This document shows, piece by piece, positions 34,346 through 44,831 of a stretch of 64,000 nt of DNA (position 1 is its first letter; every line of letters starts with the position of its first letter). Origin of the DNA: Komarekiella atlantica HA4396-MV6 (GTDB lineage: Bacteria > Cyanobacteriota > Cyanobacteriia > Cyanobacteriales > Nostocaceae); NCBI GenBank assembly GCA_019359395.1, contig JAHHHK010000041.1, forward strand, positions 1-64,000, in the 5' to 3' direction. Made by a program: the position numbers and the translations under genes. Below the pieces are notes generated by a model that worked only from the letters and a program-made list of their open reading frames with translations, searched no databases and was not told where the DNA came from.

Positions 34346-34951
34346 TTACTTGTTCACTTTACCAATATTATTTAAAGGCCAGAAGCGAACTCCGGCACGA
34401 CCGATGATATTCTCGCGGGGGACAATACCCCAACAGCGTCCATCATAACTATTGATGCGGTTGTCACCTAGCACAAGATATGAGTTAGGAGGTATAGTAA
34501 CTGGTTGAGATAGGTACGGTGGCTGTTTTCCTGTTTTGCAAACATCAATCGATGTCCACTCTTGTGAGGTCAAGTATTTATCTTCCCGTAGAGGTTTGTT
34601 GTTGACGTAAACTTTGCCATCCTTAATTTCTACTCTTTCTCCGGGTAAGGCTATTACACGCTTAATGAAAGCATCTTGGTATTGTTCTCTTTCTAGCTCC
34701 TCCGTAGGTGAAAAGACCACAATTTCTCCTCGCTGCGGCTCTCCAAAGTGGTATCTTACCTTGTCTACAAGAAACTTATCATTAATTTGTAAAGTTGGCT
34801 CCATTGACCCAGAAACAATATTGAAAGCTTGTGCCGCAAATGTACGTATACTAAAAGCAAAAATCAGACTCAGCCCAATCGTCTTAACTACCTCCATCCA
34901 GAAATTTTGCTGGCTTGAAGACGGCGATGCTTGATGTTGCCTGCGACTCAT
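34346..34951 (-). CDS. lepB: Signal peptidase I, copy 2
   Basis: A 201-residue membrane-anchored serine/lysine protease that cuts signal peptides off exported proteins. A single N-terminal membrane helix (residues about 20-42) leads to the catalytic Ser49 in SGSMEPTL, with the general-base Lys97 in DAFIKRVIALPGE, then GDNRINSYDGR and the typical FWPLNNIG end. Both catalytic residues are present. It lies 32 bp after copy 1 and is about as similar to it as a tandem duplicate would be. The two may serve thylakoid versus plasma membrane, as has been proposed for cyanobacteria; that is inference. Confidence 0.95.
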   Translation of the reverse strand: MSRRQHQASPSSSQQNFWMEVVKTIGLSLIFAFSIRTFAAQAFNIVSGSMEPTLQINDKFLVDKVRYHFGEPQRGEIVVFSPTEELEREQYQDAFIKRVIALPGERVEIKDGKVYVNNKPLREDKYLTSQEWTSIDVCKTGKQPPYLSQPVTIPPNSYLVLGDNRINSYDGRCWGIVPRENIIGRAGVRFWPLNNIGKVNK

Positions 34952-34983
34952 TAAAGTGTATTTCCCACGTAGACAATCGTTAA

Positions 34984-35625
34984 TTATGGATACAGTGGTG
35001 ACTTATCAATTCCTCCAATATTATTTAGAGGCCAGAAACGAACTACAGCCCGTCCAATAATATTATTGCGAGGGACAACACCCCAGCAGCGGCTATCATA
35101 GCTACTATTACGGTTATCACCTAACACTAAGTATGAGTCGGGTGGTATGGTTTGGGGTTTTGCTAAAAAAGGCGGTTGCTGTCCTGATGTGCAAACATCA
35201 ATTACTGTCCGCTGTGTGGAGGGTAGGTAATTTCCTTCTTGCAGAGGTTTGTTGTTAATATAAACTCTGCCATTCCTGAGTTCTACTCTGTCTCCAGGTA
35301 GGGCAATTATGCGTTTAATAAAAGCATCCTGGTATTGTTCTTTTTGTAATTCTAACGTAGGGGAAAATACTACAATATCTCCCCGTTGCGGGTCAGAAAA
35401 TTTATACTTCAACTTATCAACAATGATTTTGTCTGCTTCCCACTGGTTGGGTGTACCATGCAGCGTTGGTTCCATTGAGCCAGAAGGAATCCAGCGTGCT
35501 TCGGCAACAAAGGTACGAATTCCCAGGGCTAGAACGATGCTCAAGATAATTGTTCTACCTAGCTCTGCGATCCAGGAATTGTCAGGTTGTTGGCTAGAGT
35601 TGTTATCAGACACTTGATTTTGCAT
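34984..35625 (-). CDS. lepB: Signal peptidase I, copy 1
   Basis: A 213-residue signal peptidase I. Ser50 lies in PSGSMEPTL after a membrane helix at about residues 24-43; the Lys104 general base lies in DAFIKRIIALPGD, and GDNRNSSYDSRCWG is the conserved C-terminal block. It has a GTPNQWEADKI insertion after the Ser motif that copy 2 lacks. It is the upstream member of a two-gene lepB unit. Confidence 0.95.
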   Translation of the reverse strand: MQNQVSDNNSSQQPDNSWIAELGRTIILSIVLALGIRTFVAEARWIPSGSMEPTLHGTPNQWEADKIIVDKLKYKFSDPQRGDIVVFSPTLELQKEQYQDAFIKRIIALPGDRVELRNGRVYINNKPLQEGNYLPSTQRTVIDVCTSGQQPPFLAKPQTIPPDSYLVLGDNRNSSYDSRCWGVVPRNNIIGRAVVRFWPLNNIGGIDKSPLYP

Positions 35626-35875
35626 GAAAGTACTTAACTAAAGGAAGGATGCAGGTAATTAACTCGCCTGGGAAGACTTTATTTGTTAATCTTAACGGGA
35701 GGGAGAACTTTGCTTTCCTGGTCATATGGGCATGTTTACAGAGATATTCATAAATTAAAAATAAACTTTTTTTTAGCGTGCAGCAAAAAATTGGCTACTT
35801 AGAGCGCAACCAAGTTTAACCTAAAAGAAGAGTTATCTGTCAGGTATAGCTCTGTGTTGTGACTCTTTTAAGGCC

Positions 35876-37198
35876 ATGTCATCTCCAAAAAGTTTACTGA
35901 TTCGCCACGCTCGCATAATTTTACCCAATGGTGAATTGATGATTGGGGATGTGCTGACGCGCGATCGCCAAATAGTCGAAGTTGCACCAACAATCTCCCA
36001 AACAATAGTAACCACAGAGATTGACGCACAAGGTTTAACTTTGTTGCCAGGAGTCATTGACCCGCAAGTGCATTTCCGGGAACCAGGACTAGAACACAAA
36101 GAAGATTTATTCACTGCCAGTTGTGCCTGTGCTAAAGGCGGAGTCACTTCCTTTCTGGAAATGCCCAATACGCGCCCTTTGACAACTACACAGCTAGCTT
36201 TAGACGACAAGCTACAACGTGCCTCTAACAAATGCTTAGTTAATTATGGCTTTTTTATTGGGGCGACAGCAGAGAATTTACCAGATTTGCTTTTAGCAAA
36301 GCCGACACCGGGAATTAAGATTTTCATGGGGTCTATGCATGGTCAGTTGTTGGTCGATGGAGAGACAACACTGGAGGCGATATTTGCCAAAGGCGATCGC
36401 TTAATTGCCGTTCATGCCGAAGACCAAGCCAGAATCAACCAGCGCCGCCAAGAATTTGCTGGGATTCATGATCCAGCAGTTCACTCCCAGATTCAAGATA
36501 ATCAAGCGGCATTGCTAGCAACTCAACTAGCGTTAAAACTTTCTCAAAAATATCAGCGTCGCCTGCATATTCTGCACATGTCAACCGCTGAAGAAGCAGA
36601 GTTGCTGCGTCAAGAGAAACCGAGTTGGGTGACAGCAGAGGTGACACCACAGCATTTGTTGTTGAATACCAGCGCTTATGAGAAGATTGGCACTTTAGCA
36701 CAGATGAATCCACCGTTGCGATCGCCCCATGATAACGAAGTTCTCTGGCAAGCTTTGCGCGATGGCGTGATTGATTTTATCGCCACAGATCATGCACCGC
36801 ACACCTTGGCTGAAAAAGCGCAAGAATATCCTAATAGTCCTTCAGGTATGCCTGGGGTAGAAACTTCTCTAGCTTTAATGTTAACTGCGGCGATGCAAGG
36901 GCGGTGTACTGTGCCCCAAGTTGTTAACTGGATGTCTAAGAACGTGGCTGAAGCTTACGGTATTCCTCATAAGGGGGCGATCGCACCTGGTTATGATGCT
37001 GATTTAGTGCTTGTAGATTTAAATACATACCGTCCAGTCCAGCGCGAGGAACTGTTAACCAAGTGTGGTTGGAGTCCTTTTGAAGGCTGGAACCTCACAG
37101 GATGGGCTGTCACAACCATTGTCGGCGGTGAGATTGTTTATGACAAAGGTCAGTTAAATACGCAAGTGCGGGGCCAAGCTTTAACTTTTTCATCGTAA
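35876..37198 (+). CDS. pyrC: Dihydroorotase
   Basis: A 440-residue zinc amidohydrolase for step three of pyrimidine synthesis, cyclising carbamoyl-aspartate. The metal-binding motif reads GVIDPQVHFREPGLEHKED (about 60-78), followed by GGVTSFLEMPNTRP, HILHMSTAEEAELL (metal His) and ATDHAPHTLAEK (metal Asp). Residues match the class I (allantoinase-like) dihydroorotase pattern. It is a single gene ended by a 14-bp hairpin; the start ATG is followed by SSPKSLLIRHARIILPNG. Confidence 0.95.
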   Translation: MSSPKSLLIRHARIILPNGELMIGDVLTRDRQIVEVAPTISQTIVTTEIDAQGLTLLPGVIDPQVHFREPGLEHKEDLFTASCACAKGGVTSFLEMPNTRPLTTTQLALDDKLQRASNKCLVNYGFFIGATAENLPDLLLAKPTPGIKIFMGSMHGQLLVDGETTLEAIFAKGDRLIAVHAEDQARINQRRQEFAGIHDPAVHSQIQDNQAALLATQLALKLSQKYQRRLHILHMSTAEEAELLRQEKPSWVTAEVTPQHLLLNTSAYEKIGTLAQMNPPLRSPHDNEVLWQALRDGVIDFIATDHAPHTLAEKAQEYPNSPSGMPGVETSLALMLTAAMQGRCTVPQVVNWMSKNVAEAYGIPHKGAIAPGYDADLVLVDLNTYRPVQREELLTKCGWSPFEGWNLTGWAVTTIVGGEIVYDKGQLNTQVRGQALTFSS

Positions 37199-37218
37199 AT
37201 ATTACTATCGTATTTTGA

Positions 37219-37250
37219 TAATTATTCCTGTATAAATACAGGAATAATTA
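37219..37250 (+). terminator. Perfect hairpin after pyrC
   Basis: TAATTATTCCTGTA and TACAGGAATAATTA form a perfect 14-bp stem with a four-base loop, 20 bp after the pyrC stop. The T-tract is weak. Confidence 0.6.
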
Positions 37251-37803
37251 CATAAAATTATCTTGACAACCGTGTTAGCTACAGATACAAACATAAAAAA
37301 CTATTTAATAAAGTTTTATTGAAATTAGTTTATTTGATCAATAATAATCAGTGTTTTTATGTATAGATAGTAACTTGATATAGGGAATCCTGAATACAAG
37401 GATAAGTTAGACCACTTATGCAGAACTTGATTGTTGTTTAACTTTTCTCAACTAGTTTTTATTGTTCAATAATCCAGATTGTTTCTCTAGGTAATTGTAG
37501 AGAATCATTCGGGTTAAGCCAAGCTGACTAAGTTCTGTAACAACTATCATTTAACCCAACAACAGTTTACAAGTCTTTAATTTACACATCATTACAACCA
37601 GGTTTTTAACTGATTATTACTAGCTGAAAGCTAGTAGATGTCAATCCTGGAGATATCTGCTGTTCAAATTTTGAATAATTGAGATCACAATGTTAGCAAT
37701 TTTTGATGGTGAGCGCGGTAGTGGCAGATAAGGCGAGTGTGGAATTCTCCCTCGACTGTTTGCATAAATTTTCTAGGGTTTTGATCAATTAATTTGCATA
37801 CAT
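37251..37803. other. AT-rich intergenic region, nothing definite seen
   Basis: About 550 bp between the pyrC hairpin and the hairpin after tsaE. It contains no supported ORF, tandem repeat or palindrome beyond ordinary AT-rich DNA. Confidence 0.35.
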
Positions 37804-37832
37804 GTAAAGACGTTGCAATACAACGTCTTTAC
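37804..37832 (-). terminator. Hairpin after tsaE
   Basis: GTAAAGACGTTG and CAACGTCTTTAC make a perfect 12-bp stem with loop CAATA, directly after the tsaE stop. The sequence AGACGTTGCAAT-CAACGTCT is a common dispersed hairpin in cyanobacteria. Confidence 0.65.
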
Positions 37833-37836
37833 TACA

Positions 37837-38292
37837 TTATGTGGAGGCGATCGCTTCGCTAATGGCACAATTGAATGGCGTAATTTCGGCTTGACGAGTA
37901 ACCTCATGCTCATAAGTCAAATTGATGCTGAGATAACTATCTGGTTTGTAAGGCATTCGTTCTGCCCATTCAATCGCCACAATTCCTGGTATGACCTCAA
38001 TCCCTTCCCAGTAGGTTTCTAAATTCAGGGCTGCAACTTCTGGTGGTTCTAGGCGATATAAATCCAGGTGGTAAAGAGGAAGGCGTCCTTCGGTATACTC
38101 ATTAATCAGGGTGAATGTGGGACTAACAACGAGTTCAGTGATTCCTAAACCTTTGCCAATACCTTGAACTAGGGTAGTTTTCCCCGCGCCTAAATCACCT
38201 TCTAGTAAAATTACACTGCCCGCACTTAGGGATTCACCGAGAGTAATACCTAAACGTAGCGTCGCCTCTGCATCTGCAAGAAAAATTTTCAT
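37837..38292 (-). CDS. tsaE: tRNA threonylcarbamoyladenosine biosynthesis ATPase TsaE
   Basis: A 151-residue P-loop ATPase needed with TsaB, TsaC and TsaD to make t6A37 on tRNAs. The ATG at 38292 (MKIFLADAEATLRLG) fits the family start better than the upstream frame. Walker A reads LEGDLGAGKTTLVQGI (about 30-45), PTFTLINEY and LYHLDLYRLEPPE follow, and VAIEWAERMP is the family's last motif. It lies in an order with yvcK upstream on the same strand. Confidence 0.92.
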   Translation of the reverse strand: MKIFLADAEATLRLGITLGESLSAGSVILLEGDLGAGKTTLVQGIGKGLGITELVVSPTFTLINEYTEGRLPLYHLDLYRLEPPEVAALNLETYWEGIEVIPGIVAIEWAERMPYKPDSYLSINLTYEHEVTRQAEITPFNCAISEAIAST

Positions 38293-38450
38293 GGTGAAGT
38301 TAGGAGATGGGAGATGGGAGACAGGAGTTAAGAGTTTTAAACAATACGTAATAGCTGTTGACAAATGACCAATACTTCTCTACTTTGAGGCTGCGCTCTA
38401 AACGTAGCTATGCCGCGAAGTCGAAACTCAGTACAAGTGACAAATGACAT

Positions 38451-39821
38451 TTATCTCCCATGATGAGCTCCACCGTACCACCGTAATAACACTCGCGCTA
38501 GTTTTTGTGGATTATGGCGTACGATACCCATTTCATCTTCATATAAAACATTAGCAGGGACAATGCGCCGTCCTAGCTCAGATATAGCTTCTCTATCTAG
38601 AAAAACGGGATGAGAATTTTGTTGGGCATAGCGGATGAGTGCTTGCTCAGAAGGAGATTTTTTGTGTACTAGCACAGCATCAAATAATCGTCTCTGACCG
38701 CAAGCCGCATCAATTGCTCTGATGTGGTCAGCAACAGTGTATCCTTCAGTTTCTCCAGGTTGAGTCATGATATTGCAGACATAGATGCGTGGGGCGTCTG
38801 TTTTGGCGATCGCATCGGCAATCTCTGGTACTAACAAATTAGGAATTAAACTAGTATAAAGGCTACCTGGGCCAATGATAATGTAGTCAGCTTCCTTAAG
38901 TGCCTTAATCGCTGCTGGTACTGCTGGCGGATTAGCAGGAATACAGCCAAGTTTGACAATTTTACCTCCAGCTTTGGGAATGCTAGACTCGCCTTCAATG
39001 CGGCGGCCATCGGCTAATTCTGCCCAGAGGCGAACATCGCTGAGAGTCGCTGGTAATACTTGTCCCCGTACCGCTAGCACTTTGGAACTAGCTGCAACTG
39101 CCTGTTCCAAATCTCCAGTAATGTCACTCATTGCCGTTAAAAACAAATTGCCAAAACTGTGACCGGTTAATCCATCACCAGCACGAAAACGGTATTGAAA
39201 CAATTCTGTTAATAACTTTTCTTCATCTGCTAGTGCTGCTAAACAATTGCGAATATCCCCTGGTGGTAGCACTCCAAACTCTTGGCGCAACCGCCCAGAA
39301 GACCCGCCATCATCGGCTACAGTGACGATAGCAGTAATATTGGCGCTGTAGGTTTTGAGTCCCCTCAACAATGTAGAAAGTCCTGTACCGCCACCAATCA
39401 CCACTATTTTTGGGCCTCGGTACAATCGCCGATGTGCTAACAGGACATCAATAAGTTCTTCTTCACCTTCTGGTCTTAGTACTCTAGTAATTGAGCCGAC
39501 GGTGCGAGTTTGTCCCCAAAGCAATAGCAGAAACCCACAAAGCAACACTAAAGGCCCGCTAATATAGTTGGGTAAGATGTTGGTGATTATTCCCAATAAA
39601 CCCCTAAGTAACTCAATCATCCAAAAAATTGGGGTCAGCTTAACCCAAATAGCTAACCCCAGACTCGCTAGTAGTACACCTCCAACACTGATTAGCAACC
39701 AACGTTTTATCGATAGTCCAGGAGATAACCACTTAAACCACTGGTTAACTCGATGGGAAGTTCGAGAGCGCGACTGCTTTTGCAGGGCGTTGAGGGCTTG
39801 TCTGAGAAAACCGATTGACAT
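38451..39821 (-). CDS. yvcK: YvcK family (gluconeogenesis factor/CofD-like) protein
   Basis: A 456-residue protein. Two N-terminal membrane segments (about 38-58 and 68-105) are unusual for bacilli but common in cyanobacterial members. The CofD-like core has [35 protein letters not shown] and [12 protein letters not shown], with [20 protein letters not shown] and [19 protein letters not shown] following. It binds UDP-sugars in Bacillus and adjusts wall precursor flux. The membrane anchor suggests action at the cytoplasmic membrane. It is upstream of tsaE on the same strand. Confidence 0.9.
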   Translation of the reverse strand: MSIGFLRQALNALQKQSRSRTSHRVNQWFKWLSPGLSIKRWLLISVGGVLLASLGLAIWVKLTPIFWMIELLRGLLGIITNILPNYISGPLVLLCGFLLLLWGQTRTVGSITRVLRPEGEEELIDVLLAHRRLYRGPKIVVIGGGTGLSTLLRGLKTYSANITAIVTVADDGGSSGRLRQEFGVLPPGDIRNCLAALADEEKLLTELFQYRFRAGDGLTGHSFGNLFLTAMSDITGDLEQAVAASSKVLAVRGQVLPATLSDVRLWAELADGRRIEGESSIPKAGGKIVKLGCIPANPPAVPAAIKALKEADYIIIGPGSLYTSLIPNLLVPEIADAIAKTDAPRIYVCNIMTQPGETEGYTVADHIRAIDAACGQRRLFDAVLVHKKSPSEQALIRYAQQNSHPVFLDREAISELGRRIVPANVLYEDEMGIVRHNPQKLARVLLRWYGGAHHGR

Positions 39822-39990
39822 ACCTGATTTGGAGCAGTGCTACAAACAATGATTAACAGAAAATGTACACCACCTGATTTAAACACCAAGTGTGGAACTA
39901 TTATATTTTTCAATTTAGGTTGATTTTAAAGCAAGTTATCATGCCAGCCTTCTTAGTTAAATAACAGCCTGGTTTGGTAAAGTAAATTTA

Positions 39991-40482
39991 ATGGAAAAAC
40001 GAATTTTAGGATTAGATCCGGGACTGGCGATTTTAGGGTTTGGGGCAATTACTTGCACACAAAGTTCTACCAAAATACAACATACTACAGTAGATCTGCT
40101 GGATTTTGGTGTAATTCGCACATCGGCAGATGCAGAAATGGGACAGCGTTTGTGTACCTTGTTTGATGATTTGCACGCCCTGATTGAGGAGTTGCAACCA
40201 GATTTGGTTGCGATCGAAAAACTATTCTTCTATCGTATGTCAAGCACTATCCTTGTTGCACAGGCGCGGGGTGTACTTATTTTAGTATTGGGGCAGCGTC
40301 GTCTTCCGTATGTTGAGTTTACTCCTGCCCAAATTAAACAAGCTTTAACAGGGTACGGTAATGCGGATAAGGCTGAAGTGCAAGAGGCAGTAGCACGAGA
40401 GTTGAATTTAGATGAGATTCCGAAGCCAGATGATGCGGCAGATGCTTTAGCAGTAGCTTTGACGGCTTTGTATCAGATGTAG
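39991..40482 (+). CDS. ruvC: Crossover junction endodeoxyribonuclease RuvC
   Basis: A 163-residue Holliday-junction resolvase. The N-terminal [16 protein letters not shown] holds the first catalytic Asp (D9), [26 protein letters not shown] the Glu, and the C-terminal [20 protein letters not shown] the last acidic pair. All expected acidic residues are present. RuvC acts with RuvAB, which are not encoded in this window. The hairpin 23 bp after the stop may end its transcript. Confidence 0.97.
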   Translation: MEKRILGLDPGLAILGFGAITCTQSSTKIQHTTVDLLDFGVIRTSADAEMGQRLCTLFDDLHALIEELQPDLVAIEKLFFYRMSSTILVAQARGVLILVLGQRRLPYVEFTPAQIKQALTGYGNADKAEVQEAVARELNLDEIPKPDDAADALAVALTALYQM

Positions 40483-40505
40483 CTTTTTGATCACATAGAT
40501 TTCTC

Positions 40506-40534
40506 GTAGGGGCACGGCAATGCCGTGCCCCTAC
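40506..40534 (+). terminator. GTAGGGGCACGGC hairpin after ruvC
   Basis: A perfect 13-bp stem GTAGGGGCACGGC / GCCGTGCCCCTAC with loop AAT. It is one of the commonest dispersed palindromes in Nostoc and here sits in terminator position. The rest of the gap up to 40816 holds only GC-rich repeat sequence (CCCGCCCCTTATCCCC) and no gene. Confidence 0.55.
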
Positions 40535-40816
40535 CAACGTATTTGTATCATTTTTAAAGTTAAATTGTATAAACAGGTCGCACCACTTGCGTGCGTTAGC
40601 GTAGCGGGACGTTCGCGTTCATCGTCTTGTAGAGAAGTTCGGTTTTTACCTTTTCCCCCGCCCCTTATCCCCAGAGGGAACCCCACCTTCCCCTTTCCCC
40701 CTGAGCCTTCACAATAAGGTTTTTTACTGACTGAAATTAGCGATCGCACTTTACAAACCCTATCTCATACCACACAGGCTTTAATAGAATTAGGGTAAGT
40801 CAATAGTCGTGCTTGA

Positions 40817-41089
40817 ATGAAATGCCCTCGAATTTGTAAGGCAAAAGCAATTAACGATCGCACCTTGGTGATTGAATTCACCAATCAAGAAGTCAAGAAA
40901 TATGATATTTTACATCTTTTAGAAAATCCCATGTTTGCTCCACTTCGTCAACCTGCATTTTTCAAGAACTTTAAGGTTGAGCAAGGGGGCTACGGGATTG
41001 TGTGGAATGAAGATATCGATCTGAGTGAGTATAAGCTTTGGAAAAATGGCATGACGGTGGCAGAAGGCGATCGCTCAGTTACGCTGTAA
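40817..41089 (+). CDS. DUF2442 protein
   Basis: A 90-residue protein. The N-terminal CPRICKAKAINDRTLVIEFTNQE and the central EVKKYDILHLLENPMFAPLR and FFKNFKVEQGGYGIVWNEDIDLS follow the DUF2442 pattern, a small beta-rich domain found alone or near toxin-antitoxin and nuclease genes. Function unknown. It is 114 bp upstream of the PLD-SNF2 helicase on the same strand, so it may belong to the same accessory unit, but it is also common as a free-standing gene. Confidence 0.82.
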   Translation: MKCPRICKAKAINDRTLVIEFTNQEVKKYDILHLLENPMFAPLRQPAFFKNFKVEQGGYGIVWNEDIDLSEYKLWKNGMTVAEGDRSVTL

Positions 41090-41202
41090 GTTGGCAACTC
41101 GGTTTTTATATTATTCGTAGCTGCGATCGCCTGGCTACTAAAGAACTTTATTGTTTGTGATCAATAAGGAATATAATGTTGTCGTTTTAATAGTTTTAAG
41201 TA

Positions 41203-44200
41203 ATGCCACGCATTTTCGACAACATTGACTTACAATTGTTACCGATTTTGAGAGAGACTCTCAAAGTGTCTTATCGAGCGGATTTTTGCGTTGGCTACTT
41301 CAACCTTAGAGGTTGGCGGGGAATTGATGATTTGATTGAGCCTTATGTTGGCGGCGAAGGTTGTTGTTGCCGTTTGCTGATTGGGATGCAGAGTTTGCCT
41401 AGTGATGAAGTTCATGCGGCATTTACTCTTGGTAGTGGGAACGGGAGTATTGATAATAGTGCAATTGTTCGTTTGAAAAAACGGATGGCTGCGGAATTTC
41501 GCCAGCAGCTTACTATCGGTGCGCCTACTAATCAGGATGAAGCGGGGTTGCGGCGGTTAAGTCATCAGCTAAAAACTCAAAAAGTAATTCTTAAATTGTT
41601 TTTGCAGCACCCACTCCACGCTAAGTTGTATCTTGTGCATCGCAATGATGCCAACACTCCAATGGTGGGATTTTTGGGTAGCAGTAACTTGACTCTTTCA
41701 GGATTGGCGAAACAAGGGGAATTGAATGTTGATATTTTAGATCACGATGCTTGCAATAAATTGGAAAAATGGTTTGGCGATCGCTGGCAAGATTACGGTT
41801 GTATAGATATATCTAAAGAACTGGCAGAAATCATTGATGCAAGTTGGGCAAGAGCCGAATTAATCCCGCCATATCACATATATTTAAAGTTTGCTTATCA
41901 TTTATCTCACGAAGCGATCGCAGGATTGTCAGAATTTCGCATACCCCGCGAATTTAATAATTTATTTGATTTCCAAAAAGCCGCCGTGCAGCTAGCGGCG
42001 CGTCATGTCACAAGGCGCGGCGGTGTATTAGTTGGGGATATAGTTGGTTTAGGCAAAACTTTAGTGGGAACTGCTTTAGCGAAAATTTTACAAGAAGATT
42101 GTTACTTAGAAACGCTGATTATTTGCCCGAAAAACTTAGTAAAAATGTGGCAAGAATATGCTGATAAATATCGGCTATATGCCAAAGTTATGCCTAGTAG
42201 TCAAGTGCAGAGTCAATTACCAGAACTTCGCCGTTACCGAGTTGTGTTGATTGATGAAAGCCATAATTTGCGGAATCGTGAAGGGAAAAGATATCGTGCG
42301 ATCGCAGAATATATTACCGCTAATGAAAGTAAATGTATTCTCTTATCGGCAACACCTTATAACAAAACTTATCTTGATTTATCTGCCCAATTACGGTTAT
42401 TTGTGCTTGAAGATGAAGATTTGGGATTTCGACCAGAAGCCTTACTGAATGAATTAGGTGGAGAATTAGAGTTTATCAGAAGACATCAATGTTCTGTACG
42501 TTCTTTAGCTGCTTTTGAAAAGAGCGAATATGCCGATGACTGGCGAGAATTGATGAAACGTTACATGGTGCGGCGGACGCGATCGTTTATTAAAGATAAC
42601 TACGCCAACACTGATGAAACAGGGCGCAAATATCTTAAATTTTCTGATGGCAGACGTTCTTATTTTCCAGAGCGTAAACCTCGTACTGTCAAATTTACTT
42701 TAGAAAGTTCTCACGCTGACCCTTATTCTCATCTTTATTCCGAAGCAATTATAGAATTAATTAATCAACTTAATTTACCTCGTTATGGGCTAGGCAATTA
42801 CATTGCTGCTAAACACAAGCAACCACCCACAGAAGCAGAACAACGCGTATTGAGTGGGTTATTTCGTGGTGGAAAAAGGTTAATGGGATTTTCCCGCACT
42901 AACTTATTTAAACGCTTAGAAAGTAGTGGTATTGCTTTTATTCAATCAATTGAACGCCACATTTTACGGAACTTTATTTATTTAACTGCTATTGAAAAAG
43001 GGCTAGATATTCCTATAGGTACTCAAGAGGCTGATTTATTAGACACTCGCAATAATGATGAAGATGCAGATTCCGTAACAGCAACATTGTTTGATGCAGA
43101 AATAGAAGATGAGACAAATGTAGTAGATTTAGAAAATCAGTTATTGCAAGAGAAGAATTTTCGTCAACGTGCTGAGTCAGTTTACCAAGAATACACAACT
43201 CGATATAAACGACGATTTAAATGGCTGCGTTCTACACTATTTGATATTAAAAAGCTGAAGCAGGATTTGTTATCTGATGCTCAAGCATTGATTAATGTGC
43301 TGCAAAATTGTGGTGAATGGAATCCCAAGCATGATGAAAAACTTGCTGCTTTGGTTAAATTGCTAACGCAAACTCACCCTAATGATAAGGTACTAATATT
43401 CACACAGTTTGCTGATACAGTACGTTATCTTGCTGATAATTTACAGGCACTAAATATCACGAATATTGCAGGGGTAACAGGTCAATCTAAAGACCCAACA
43501 GAAATGACAGGAAGGTTTAGCCCGGTGAGTAATGGAATTCCTATCTCGCCATCAAGTGAATTACGTATTTTAATTGCCACCGATATTTTAAGTGAAGGTC
43601 ACAACCTACAAGACTGTGCAATTATAGTTAATTGGGATTTACCTTGGGCGATTATTCGCTTAATTCAACGGGCGGGACGGGTAGACCGAATTGGACAAAA
43701 AGCAGAACAAATTATCTGTTATTCTTTCTTGCCAGCCGAGGGAGTAGAACGTATTATTAATTTGCGGGAAAGACTGCGCCAGCGATTGCAAGAAAATGCT
43801 GAAGTTGTAGGAACTGATGAAGCATTTTTTGAAGACGATTCTACACAAGTAATTCTCGACCTCTACAACGAGAAATCTGGGATGTTGGATGGCGATGAGG
43901 ACACGGAAGTAGACTTGACATCGGAAGCTTTTCAAATTTGGAAAAAAGCTACAGATGACAATCCTGGTTTGAAGAAGACTATCGAAGAAATGTCTAATGT
44001 GGTTTATTCTACTCGTGCTCATATAGGTCAACCTATTCAACCAAACGGTGTATTGCTGTATATAAAAACCACTGAAGGTAATGATTCCTTGGTTTACGTT
44101 GACCGTGAAGGTAACAGCGTCACGCAGTCACAATTGGGAGTACTTCGGATGGCGGCGTGTGATGAATTTACTCCAGCAATCCCTAGAGATAAACAGCATC

Positions 44201-44568
44201 ACGAGTTAGTTAAAAAAGGTGTTGAATTGATTGCTGAAGAAGAAAAAAACGTAGGTGGTCAATTGGGACGACCATCAGGGGCGAGATTCAAAACTTATGA
44301 ACGACTTAAGAGCTATGCTCAAGAAATGAAGGGAACGTTATTTGTCACTGACGAACTTTTGAAGGCGATTGATGATATTTATCGTTACCCTTTGCGACAG
44401 TCAGCAATTGATACCCTCAACCGTCAACTAAGAAGTGGTATTAGTAATCAACAATTAGCAGAATTAGTAGTAGCGCTGCGGATGGATGACCGTTTGTGTA
44501 TTGTGAGTGAAGAAGTAGAGCACCGAGAGCCTCAGATTATTTGTTCGCTGGGATTATTTGAGGAATGA
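41203..44568 (+). CDS. PLD-domain SNF2 helicase, putative defence protein
   Basis: An 1121-residue protein. The first 200 residues are a phospholipase-D-type nuclease domain with a single HKD-like motif HAKLYLV (H139, K141) and GSSNLTLSG (about 159-167). The SNF2/SF2 helicase follows: motif I GDIVGLGKT (278-286), DESH (351-354), LLSATPYNK (about 381-389) and, in the second RecA lobe near residues 820-830, QRAGRVDRIGQ. A long insertion lies between the lobes, and a 250-residue C-terminal part of unknown fold ends the protein. The next gene is an N6-adenine methyltransferase in the same orientation. The pair looks like a restriction-type system in which the helicase-nuclease attacks unmodified DNA. 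DISARM class 1 drmD and type ISP enzymes have comparable helicase parts. Confidence 0.88.
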   Translation: MPRIFDNIDLQLLPILRETLKVSYRADFCVGYFNLRGWRGIDDLIEPYVGGEGCCCRLLIGMQSLPSDEVHAAFTLGSGNGSIDNSAIVRLKKRMAAEFRQQLTIGAPTNQDEAGLRRLSHQLKTQKVILKLFLQHPLHAKLYLVHRNDANTPMVGFLGSSNLTLSGLAKQGELNVDILDHDACNKLEKWFGDRWQDYGCIDISKELAEIIDASWARAELIPPYHIYLKFAYHLSHEAIAGLSEFRIPREFNNLFDFQKAAVQLAARHVTRRGGVLVGDIVGLGKTLVGTALAKILQEDCYLETLIICPKNLVKMWQEYADKYRLYAKVMPSSQVQSQLPELRRYRVVLIDESHNLRNREGKRYRAIAEYITANESKCILLSATPYNKTYLDLSAQLRLFVLEDEDLGFRPEALLNELGGELEFIRRHQCSVRSLAAFEKSEYADDWRELMKRYMVRRTRSFIKDNYANTDETGRKYLKFSDGRRSYFPERKPRTVKFTLESSHADPYSHLYSEAIIELINQLNLPRYGLGNYIAAKHKQPPTEAEQRVLSGLFRGGKRLMGFSRTNLFKRLESSGIAFIQSIERHILRNFIYLTAIEKGLDIPIGTQEADLLDTRNNDEDADSVTATLFDAEIEDETNVVDLENQLLQEKNFRQRAESVYQEYTTRYKRRFKWLRSTLFDIKKLKQDLLSDAQALINVLQNCGEWNPKHDEKLAALVKLLTQTHPNDKVLIFTQFADTVRYLADNLQALNITNIAGVTGQSKDPTEMTGRFSPVSNGIPISPSSELRILIATDILSEGHNLQDCAIIVNWDLPWAIIRLIQRAGRVDRIGQKAEQIICYSFLPAEGVERIINLRERLRQRLQENAEVVGTDEAFFEDDSTQVILDLYNEKSGMLDGDEDTEVDLTSEAFQIWKKATDDNPGLKKTIEEMSNVVYSTRAHIGQPIQPNGVLLYIKTTEGNDSLVYVDREGNSVTQSQLGVLRMAACDEFTPAIPRDKQHHELVKKGVELIAEEEKNVGGQLGRPSGARFKTYERLKSYAQEMKGTLFVTDELLKAIDDIYRYPLRQSAIDTLNRQLRSGISNQQLAELVVALRMDDRLCIVSEEVEHREPQIICSLGLFEE

Positions 44569-44608
44569 TACTAATTCGTAATTCGTAATTAAGGGAAGAC
44601 GTAGCCAG

Positions 44609-44813
44609 TAGGTTGGGTTGAGGAACGAAACCCAACATTAATAAACCTAAGCATTGTTGGGTTTCACTCCGTTCAACCCAACTTACAGTACTGAAGTGCT
44701 TACTACGAACCTCTCAAAACTTTTGCAACAGACTAGTAGGTTGGGTTGAGGAACGAAACCCAACATTAATAACCTAAGCATTGTTGGGTTTCACTCCGTT
44801 CAACCCAACCTAC
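44609..44813. repeat. Two copies of a GTTGGGTTGAGG / CAACCCAAC hairpin repeat
   Basis: Near-identical hairpin units lie at 44609-44686 and 44737-44813, each beginning TAGGTTGGGTTGAGGAACG and ending in its inverse. Each has GTTGGGTTT paired with AAACCCAAC across a short middle. They separate the helicase gene from the 21-bp array and may terminate its transcript. Confidence 0.8.
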
Positions 44814-44831
44814 ACTACTACACTACTAAAA